Below, one piece after another: positions 58,608 through 64,000 of a DNA stretch of 64,000 bases (within the stretch, counting starts at the first letter, position 1; every line of letters starts with the position of its first letter). The notes below the pieces were generated by a model. That model was not told the DNA's origin. It made no database searches and saw only the letters and a program-made list of their open reading frames with translations. Source of the stretch: Mycobacterium sp. OTB74 (GTDB lineage Bacteria; Actinomycetota; Actinomycetes; Mycobacteriales; Mycobacteriaceae); assembly GCF_029892685.1 (NCBI RefSeq), contig NZ_JARXVD010000021.1, positions 1-64,000 of the forward strand, given 5' to 3'. The position numbers were made by a program, and so were the translations under genes.

Positions 58608-59837
58608 ATGACCACCATCGGAACCCCACTGTCGCCGAACGCGACCAAAGTCATGCTGCTCGGATCAGGCGAACTCGGCCGCGAGGTGCTGATCGCGTTG
58701 CAGCGTCTGGGCGTCGAGACCATCGCCGTCGACCGCTATGACAACGCGCCGGGTCAGCAGGTCGCCCACCATGCGCGCACCATCTCGATGACCGATCCAG
58801 AACAGCTCACGGCACTCATCGAGGCCGAGCAGCCCGACCTGGTCGTCCCGGAGATCGAGGCCATCGCCACCGAAGCGCTGGTCGATCTGGAGGCGGCCGG
58901 TGTGGTGCGGGTGATCCCGACCGCCCGGGCCGCTCGCCTGACGATGGACCGCGAGGGCATCCGGCGGCTGGCCGCCGAGGAACTCGGCGTGCCGACCAGC
59001 CCCTACCGGTTCTGCGACTCGCTGGAGGAGTTAAAGGACGCGATCGGCAGCGCCGAATTGTCCGGCTCGCCGGACGGTGGCATCGGTTACCCTTGCGTGG
59101 TCAAGCCGGTGATGAGCAGTTCGGGCAAAGGCCAGAGCAAACTCAACGGACCCGACGACATCGCGAATGCCTGGGACTATGCCATGGGCGGGGCGCGCGT
59201 CACCAATACCCGCATCATTGTTGAAGGTTTCATCGACTTCGATTACGAGATAACGCTTTTGACGGTGCGCGCCATCGATTCCGAGGGCCAGACGGCAACG
59301 CAGTTCTGCGAGCCGATCGGGCACCGGCAGGTCGCTGGCGACTACGTCGAGAGTTGGCAGCCGCACCCGATGTCGGCAGCTGCCCTCGAGAACGCCCAGC
59401 GCATCGCGCGCAAGGTCACCGAAAACCTTGGCGGACGAGGCGTTTTCGGTGTCGAGCTGTTCGTCAAGGGCGACCAGGTCTGGTTCAGCGAGGTCAGTCC
59501 GCGCCCACACGACACCGGCATGACCACCATGATCACCCAGTGGCAGAACGAGTTTGAGCTGCATGCCCGCGCGATCCTGGGCCTACCGGTGGACACTTCG
59601 CTGCGGACGCCGGGCGCCAGCGCGGTGATCTACGGCGGTGTCGAGGCCGAGGGCATCGTGTTCGACGGCGTCGAGGCGGCGTTGCAGGTACCGCATACCG
59701 ACCTACGTCTGTTCGGCAAGCCGGAGAGCTTCCGCACCCGCCGGATGGGTGTCGCCCTGGCCCGCGACAAGGACGTCAATGTGGCCCGCACCAATGCAGC
59801 CAAGGCAGCGAGCCGGGTCAAGCCGCGCGCCGTCTGA
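58608..59837 (+). CDS. purT: formate-dependent GAR transformylase
   Basis: 409 residues. ATP-grasp enzyme: VMLLGSGELGREVLIALQRLGVETIAVDRYDNAPGQQVAH, VPEIEAIATEALVDLE, CVVKPVMSSSGKGQS (ATP Lys), VEGFIDFDYEITLLTVRA and GVELFVKGDQVWFSEVSPRPHDTGMTT (Mg-binding Glu). Converts GAR to FGAR using formate and ATP in purine synthesis. In M. tuberculosis purT is elsewhere (Rv0389), so its location here is not the syntenic one. Confidence 0.94.
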   Translation: MTTIGTPLSPNATKVMLLGSGELGREVLIALQRLGVETIAVDRYDNAPGQQVAHHARTISMTDPEQLTALIEAEQPDLVVPEIEAIATEALVDLEAAGVVRVIPTARAARLTMDREGIRRLAAEELGVPTSPYRFCDSLEELKDAIGSAELSGSPDGGIGYPCVVKPVMSSSGKGQSKLNGPDDIANAWDYAMGGARVTNTRIIVEGFIDFDYEITLLTVRAIDSEGQTATQFCEPIGHRQVAGDYVESWQPHPMSAAALENAQRIARKVTENLGGRGVFGVELFVKGDQVWFSEVSPRPHDTGMTTMITQWQNEFELHARAILGLPVDTSLRTPGASAVIYGGVEAEGIVFDGVEAALQVPHTDLRLFGKPESFRTRRMGVALARDKDVNVARTNAAKAASRVKPRAV

Positions 59838-59860
59838 CGCATCGACATTCCCGTTGACTC

Positions 59861-59895
59861 TGCCACGGCGTAAACGCACGAGAAGTCGACGCCGA
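59861..59895. repeat. GGCGTAAA..ACGCC repeat, copy 1
   Basis: ACGGCGTAAACGCACGAGAAG then TCGACGCCG; related to 60702-60731 in the same orientation. The two flank the gene at 59999. Confidence 0.55.
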
Positions 59896-59980
59896 GAACG
59901 CAGGAGCAACGCGCTGGACCAGCACCTATCGGCCGTTCGACGGATACCGGACGATAGCCCCCGATCACTAGCCTCGGTCT

Positions 59981-60003
59981 CCCATGGAATGAAAATCCAT
60001 GGG
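59981..60003. promoter_or_regulatory. inverted repeat over a start codon
   Basis: CCCATGGA and TCCATGGG (8-bp arms, ATGAAAA loop) overlap the ATG at 59999. In mRNA the start codon would be in the 3' arm, so folding could block initiation; on DNA it could be an operator. Confidence 0.45.
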
Positions 60004-60676
60004 TTCGAATCGTCACTACAGATCGGAACCCGAGTTGTCAGAAGTCAGCAATATTCCTCTGCTCCCTGAGGAGACGATCCTCTTCTCCGCCGACTTCACT
60101 CCCTCGCCAATCATCCGCTCCCGGAAGAACGGCCTGCTGATTACCGACAAACGAGTCGCAATCATTCACCCGCAGCACGTTCTGGTGTTCGTCAGGGTCG
60201 GGCACACGGTGTCGAGCACCATGCATGACAAGTTCGCTCAGGTCACCGTGGGGCGGCTCATGTCCCGCCACCACATTTGGCTGGCACTGGTCTTCGGCGG
60301 CCTTGGGCTCTACTCGTTTATGGTCGGCGGGGCCATGCTGGACGGGTACGGCGGAGGTATGGGCTTCCTCGCGATGCTCGCAATGGTGGTGTTTTTTGGA
60401 CTCGCGGCGCTGCAACTGTGGCTGGCCCGGCAACTGGGGTTGACCGTCGTCAACACCGGCGGACATCACATGACGGTCGCAGTGGACTCCGCTGAACACC
60501 AGCACATGCTGGTAGCCGCCGAAATGATTCAACAATTGGCCCTCGGCAAGCGGGTGGCGCCCTACACCCCGCCTCCGCCGCCACCAATTCAAACCGGGTA
60601 CGGCAGTCCAATAGGTACGCTCGGCGCCCATCCGCGAGGCTGGGGCCAGCCACCCGGCGGCGGCACCGGCTACTGA
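59999..60676 (+). CDS. two-TM hypothetical protein with Pro-rich C-terminus
   Basis: 225 residues from ATG 59999; start uncertain because a hairpin covers it, later starts are possible. Residues ~18-85 (LPEETILFSADFTPSPIIRSRKNGLLITDKRVAIIHPQHVLVFVRVGHTVSSTMHDKFAQVTVG) look like a bacterial PH domain. Two membrane segments follow (IWLALVFGGLGLYSFMVGGAML, GFLAMLAMVVFFGLAALQLWLA), and the tail is Pro/Gly-rich (YTPPPPPPIQTGYG). Flanked by copies of one repeat. Function unknown. Confidence 0.7.
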   Translation: MGSNRHYRSEPELSEVSNIPLLPEETILFSADFTPSPIIRSRKNGLLITDKRVAIIHPQHVLVFVRVGHTVSSTMHDKFAQVTVGRLMSRHHIWLALVFGGLGLYSFMVGGAMLDGYGGGMGFLAMLAMVVFFGLAALQLWLARQLGLTVVNTGGHHMTVAVDSAEHQHMLVAAEMIQQLALGKRVAPYTPPPPPPIQTGYGSPIGTLGAHPRGWGQPPGGGTGY

Positions 60677-60701
60677 ACCACCGTCCGGTTCATCCTGCAA
60701 C

Positions 60702-60731
60702 GGCGGCGTAAAAGCGCGAGAAGGCAACGCC
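60702..60731. repeat. GGCGTAAA..ACGCC repeat, copy 2
   Basis: GGCGGCGTAAAAGCGCGAGAAGG then CAACGCC; related to the copy at 59861. Confidence 0.55.
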
Positions 60732-60758
60732 CACACCGCACCTTCACGCAAAAGCCGC

Positions 60759-60796
60759 AAAAGAGGGGCGCCCGCCAGAGCGGACGCCCCTCTTTT
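60759..60796. terminator. bidirectional terminator
   Basis: AAAAGAGGGGCG and CGCCCCTCTTTT pair; A and T runs at each side serve both converging genes. Confidence 0.85.
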
Positions 60797-60803
60797 GTGG
60801 TGA

Positions 60804-61652
60804 CTAGTCGTTGTTGAAGTAACTGAGCAACCGCAGGACTTCGATGTAGAGCCAGACCAGAGTGACGGTCAGCCCCAGCGCGACGCCCCAGGCGGCCTTC
60901 GCCGGCGCACCGGCGCGGATCAGCTGGTCAGCCGAGTCGAAGTCGGTCAGGAAGCTCAGCGCCGCGATCACGATCATTGCGATGGAGAAGATGATGGCGA
61001 TGGTCCCGCCGCTGCGCAGGTACAGGCCCTCGCCGCCATTGACGTGGAACATGCTGAGCACAAGGTTGCCGAGCATCAGGAACAGCGCGCCGAACATGGC
61101 GCCCACCAACATCCGCGTGAACTTCGGGGTGACCCGGATGGCGCCGGTCTTGTAAACCACCAGCATGCCGAAGAACACGCCAAAGGTGCCGAGGATGGCC
61201 TGGCTGAGCAGTGCACCAGCACTGATGCCCGCCACCATGAAGTTGGCCGTGACGAAGGAAATGGCGCCGAGCGCCATACCTTGCATAACGGCGTAGCTGA
61301 GCACGATCGCCGGGTTGTCCTGCTTACGGCCCCAAGTGGCGACCAGCACCAGCACAAGGCCGCCGATGGCGCCGACCGCCATGAGAGGCGTGGCCAGGGC
61401 CAGATTGCCGGCGATCAGGAAATACGAAACCGCGGCCGATGCCGCCAGCACCGCCAGCGTGATACCCGTCTTGGTGACAACGTCGTCGACGGTGAGCGGG
61501 CGCGATGCCGCGCTCTGCTGCGGTGTGTACGGGGTGTACGGCTGGGCCATGGTCTGCTGGGCGCCGTACGCGGCGGCACCACTGCCGAATTGCGCGTATC
61601 CGCCCTCCGTCTTGGACAGAGAACGAAATACCGGGTTGCTGCTTTCGCGCAC
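60804..61652 (-). CDS. Bax inhibitor-1/YccA family membrane protein
   Basis: 282 residues. The first ~55 are hydrophilic (EGGYAQFGSGAAAYGAQQTMAQPYTPYTPQQ). Seven membrane segments follow, with TLAVLAASAAVSYFLIAGN, IVLSYAVMQGMALGAISF, LSQAILGTFGVFFGMLVVYKTGAI, ALFLMLGNLVLSMF, IIFSIAMIVIAALSFLTDFDSADQLI and LTVTLVWLYIEVLRLLSYF. The paired Asp in FLTDFDSADQLI fits the pH-sensing di-aspartyl site of BI-1/BsYetJ, a calcium-leak channel. Shared terminator downstream. Confidence 0.93.
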   Translation of the reverse strand: MRESSNPVFRSLSKTEGGYAQFGSGAAAYGAQQTMAQPYTPYTPQQSAASRPLTVDDVVTKTGITLAVLAASAAVSYFLIAGNLALATPLMAVGAIGGLVLVLVATWGRKQDNPAIVLSYAVMQGMALGAISFVTANFMVAGISAGALLSQAILGTFGVFFGMLVVYKTGAIRVTPKFTRMLVGAMFGALFLMLGNLVLSMFHVNGGEGLYLRSGGTIAIIFSIAMIVIAALSFLTDFDSADQLIRAGAPAKAAWGVALGLTVTLVWLYIEVLRLLSYFNND

Positions 61653-61815
61653 CGTGGGGTCCTCTCATAAAGCTATGGGGTTCGCCTGCTGACGAACACC
61701 CTCTCAACGTACGGCGTCGGGTGGTGGTTCCCAACCGGAGGAGAAAACTGGAAATTCGCTGTGAAAGGTTACCTGCCGGGTGCCGTGCGGGAGTGACGTT
61801 CTAGATTGCATTACC

Positions 61816-62850
61816 GTGGCAGAAAACGAGGACATCCTAGTAAGTGTGGAGAACGGTGTCGGCGTCGTGACGCTGAACCGCCCCAAGGCCATCAACTCCC
61901 TGAACCACGTCATGGTCACCGGTCTGGCGGACGCCCTCAATACCTGGGAACACGACGACACCGTCCACACGGTGCTGCTCACCGGTGCCGGCGAGCGCGG
62001 CCTGTGCGCCGGTGGCGACGTGGTCGCGATTTACCACAGCGCCAAGGCCGGCGACGACGACGCCCGCAACTTCTGGCATGACGAGTACCTGCTCAACGCG
62101 CACATCGGGCGCTTTCCGAAACCTTATGTCGCGCTGATGGACGGCATCGTGATGGGCGGCGGCGTCGGCGTCGGCGCACACGCCAACGTCCGTATCGTCA
62201 CCGAGAAGACCAAGCTGGGCATGCCCGAGGTCGGCATCGGCTTCATCCCGGACGTCGGCGGCACCTACCTGCTGTCGCGCGCCCCCGGCCAACTCGGCCT
62301 GCATGCCGCGCTGACCGGGGCCCCGTTCTCCGGCGCGGACGCCATCGCGCTGGGTTTCGCCGACCACTTCGTCCCGCAAGCTGACTTGCCGGCCTTCCGC
62401 GACAAGGTGATCAGCGCCGGGGTCGACGCTGCCGTGGCCGCCTACGCCACCGAGCCTCCAGCCAGTAACCTTGTGTCGCAACAGCATTGGATCGACCAGT
62501 GCTACGCCGCGGACACCGTCATCGAGATCCTGGATAACCTGCGCAGCCACGACGCCGAACCGGCGCAGGAGGCGGCCGACCTGATCGCCACCCGGTCGCC
62601 CATCGCCCTGAGCGTCACACTGGAGGCCGTCCGCCGTGCCGCCAAACTCGCCACACTGGAAGATGCACTGCGCCAAGAGTTCCGGGTGTCGGTGGCCTCG
62701 TTGAAGTCGCATGACCTGGTCGAGGGCATCCGAGCCCAACTGGTCGACAAGGACCGCAACCCGCAGTGGTCGCCGGCCAAACTCGTGGACTGCACTGCAG
62801 AAGCAGTCGACGCATACTTCGTCTCCGCCGATCCCGACATCACTTTCTAG
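61816..62850 (+). CDS. echA9: 3-hydroxyisobutyryl-CoA hydrolase / enoyl-CoA hydratase-like (EchA9)
   Basis: 344 residues from GTG 61816. Crotonase superfamily of HIBYL-CoA hydrolase length: RPKAINSLNHVMVTGL, LLTGAGERGLCAGGDVVAIYH (oxyanion), DGIVMGGGVGVGAHANVRIVTEKTKLGMPEVGIGFIPDVGGTYLLSR (catalytic Glu and Asp). C-terminal PASNLVSQQHWIDQCYAADTVIEIL region supports the hydrolase subgroup. Matches Rv1071c. Ten bases before echA8. Confidence 0.92.
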   Translation: MAENEDILVSVENGVGVVTLNRPKAINSLNHVMVTGLADALNTWEHDDTVHTVLLTGAGERGLCAGGDVVAIYHSAKAGDDDARNFWHDEYLLNAHIGRFPKPYVALMDGIVMGGGVGVGAHANVRIVTEKTKLGMPEVGIGFIPDVGGTYLLSRAPGQLGLHAALTGAPFSGADAIALGFADHFVPQADLPAFRDKVISAGVDAAVAAYATEPPASNLVSQQHWIDQCYAADTVIEILDNLRSHDAEPAQEAADLIATRSPIALSVTLEAVRRAAKLATLEDALRQEFRVSVASLKSHDLVEGIRAQLVDKDRNPQWSPAKLVDCTAEAVDAYFVSADPDITF

Positions 62851-62859
62851 GAGGGCCAC

Positions 62860-63642
62860 ATGACCGCAGAAGACTTTGAGACCATCCTGGTGACCCGCGA
62901 CGACCGCGTCGCCACGATCACGCTGAACCGGCCCAAGGCGCTCAACGCGCTCAACAGTCAGGTGATGACCGAAGTCACCACGGCCGCAGCCGAACTCGAC
63001 GCCGACCCAGCTATCGGCGCCATCATCATCACCGGTAGCGAAAAGGCCTTCGCAGCGGGCGCCGACATCAAGGAAATGGCGAATCTGACTTTCGCCGAGG
63101 TGTATTCGCAGGACTTCTTTGCGCTTTGGGGCAAGTTCGCCGCCACCCGCACGCCCACCATCGCCGCGGTCGCCGGGTACGCCCTGGGTGGCGGCTGCGA
63201 GCTGGCCATGATGTGCGACATCCTGATCGCCGCAGACACCGCCAAGTTCGGCCAGCCCGAGATCAAGCTGGGCGTGCTGCCCGGCATGGGCGGCAGCCAG
63301 CGGCTGACCCGCGCGGTCGGCAAGGCCAAGGCCATGGACCTGATCCTCACCGGCCGCAACATGGACGCGGAGGAGGCCGAGCGCTGCGGCCTGGTGTCCC
63401 GCGTGGTGCCGGCCGACCAGCTGTTGACCGAAGCTCAGGTGACCGCAAAAACCATTGCCGGCATGTCACTTTCGGCGTCGCGGATGGCCAAGGAAGCGGT
63501 CAACCGGGCATTCGAGAGCACGCTGGCCGAGGGCCTGCTCTATGAGCGCCGGCTGTTCCACTCGGCCTTCGCCACCGAAGATCAGACCGAGGGCATGGCG
63601 GCATTCACCGAGAAGCGGGCACCGAACTTCACGCATCGCTAA
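62860..63642 (+). CDS. echA8: enoyl-CoA hydratase
   Basis: 260 residues, matching Rv1070c. AGGAGG-type site before ATG. RPKALNALNSQVMTEV, ITGSEKAFAAGADIKEM (oxyanion), GYALGGGCELAMMCDILIAAD with the first catalytic Glu, and GQPEIKLGVLPGMGGSQRL with the second. Hydrates trans-2-enoyl-CoA in beta-oxidation. Operon with echA9. Confidence 0.96.
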   Translation: MTAEDFETILVTRDDRVATITLNRPKALNALNSQVMTEVTTAAAELDADPAIGAIIITGSEKAFAAGADIKEMANLTFAEVYSQDFFALWGKFAATRTPTIAAVAGYALGGGCELAMMCDILIAADTAKFGQPEIKLGVLPGMGGSQRLTRAVGKAKAMDLILTGRNMDAEEAERCGLVSRVVPADQLLTEAQVTAKTIAGMSLSASRMAKEAVNRAFESTLAEGLLYERRLFHSAFATEDQTEGMAAFTEKRAPNFTHR

Positions 63643-63651
63643 AGTCGAGCG

Positions 63652-64000
63652 GTGGGCGAAACCACCGAAACCAGTGAAGACACTGCTCAAGAATCGGCTG
63701 ACACCACCGAGGCCGCCGTCCCTGATACGGCGGCCCCGGCCAGGCCGGACTGGTGGGTGCGCCACTACACCTTCTTCGGCACCGCCGTTGGCCTGATCTT
63801 CATCTGGTTTTCGATGACGCCATCGCTGCTGCCCCGCGGACCGTTGTTCCAGGGCCTGGTCAGCGGGGCGGCCGGAGCCTGCGGTTATGGCATCGGCGTG
63901 CTGAGTGTGTGGCTGGTCCGCTACATGCGCTCCAAAGATTCCAGTCCGCGGGCCCCGAAGTGGGCCTGGGTGACGCTCATTGTGGTCGGCATCATCGGTC
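63652..64000 (+). CDS. Rv1069c-like alpha/beta hydrolase with N-terminal TM region, partial
   Basis: GTG start at 63652, ten bases after echA8; runs off the window. Residues 1-40 are acidic and Thr/Ala-rich (GETTETSEDTAQESADTTEAA). Membrane segments FFGTAVGLIFIWFSMTPSLLPRGPLFQGLVSGAAGACGYGIGVLSVWLVRYM and WAWVTLIVVGIIG follow. The MTPSLLPRGPLFQG motif is typical of Rv1069c (Abhydrolase_9 family). Catalytic part lies outside the window. Confidence 0.85.
   Translation, partial: MGETTETSEDTAQESADTTEAAVPDTAAPARPDWWVRHYTFFGTAVGLIFIWFSMTPSLLPRGPLFQGLVSGAAGACGYGIGVLSVWLVRYMRSKDSSPRAPKWAWVTLIVVGIIG

Noticed and set aside
59985..60020. A tRNA-like T-arm (GGTTCGAATC)
   Set aside because: The flanking bases do not pair into a T stem and no acceptor or anticodon arm can be built; the stretch is the start of a protein gene.

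Overview
The window comes from a high-GC actinobacterium and is almost certainly chromosomal DNA of a Mycobacterium, most like a fast-growing Mycolicibacterium-type species. From ychF rightwards, the gene order follows the M. tuberculosis Rv1112-to-Rv1069 block as I recall it: ychF, DUF6542 protein, ispH, Rv1109c, xseA, xseB, 3beta-HSD, then DUF4245, glpX, fumC, polysaccharide deacetylase, phoH2, desA2, glyA, coaA, Z-prenyl synthase, hemolysin III, DUF255, Rv1083, mca, DUF4307, greA, metB, pra, cbs, lipU, Rv1075c, fadA3, echA9, echA8 and Rv1069c. Mycothiol metabolism (mca), a KstR-type operator and mycobacterial acyl-ACP desaturase agree with this.

Layout. (1) 1-6050 is an accessory strip with visibly lower GC. 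It holds short genes, a frameshifted osmC, a doubly broken azlD, and a small divergent cassette of two contractile-tail tube-like proteins plus a CPCC cysteine-rich protein. Copies of the last ~30-36 bp of ychF (stop codon and the codons for ...VVEFRFNV) recur at 90, 1952 and 4548, all in the orientation of the intact ychF end at 6050. This suggests repeated insertion at the 3' end of ychF, each event regenerating the gene end. (2) 6050-12793 is core: translation-associated ATPase, isoprenoid synthesis, exonuclease VII and cholesterol dehydrogenase with a KstR box. (3) 12811-24795 is a second accessory block: azlCD, DUF1876, an SDR stub, a DUF1254/DUF1214 lipoprotein diverging from a sulfatase-sulfatase-HAD-formylglycine-generating-enzyme operon, a membrane-anchored hypothetical, and an epimerase/SDR/SDR operon. 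(4) 24792-28029 is core carbon metabolism (glpX, fumC). (5) 28379-32449 holds a small secreted protein, a two-component cluster with an extra lone receiver, and cysH. (6) 32456-64000 is again core, with insertions of small membrane-protein genes, DUF885, GPP34, a TM2/DUF2752/CD225 cluster, purT and a BI-1 protein.

How the genes work together. The two sulfatases need formylglycine made from the Cys of their C-T-A-G-R motif, and the FGE-like gene ends the same operon. mca, Rv1083 and Rv1084-like genes overlap as one unit. metB and cbs flank the proline-rich membrane cluster. xseA and xseB overlap and encode both exonuclease VII subunits. A 43-residue open frame overlapping phoH2 fits the phoAT antitoxin position. 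Several families of intergenic palindromic repeats are present, and one copy sits inside the coding start of the FGE gene.

All family calls come from reading motifs and from remembered gene order; no database search was run.
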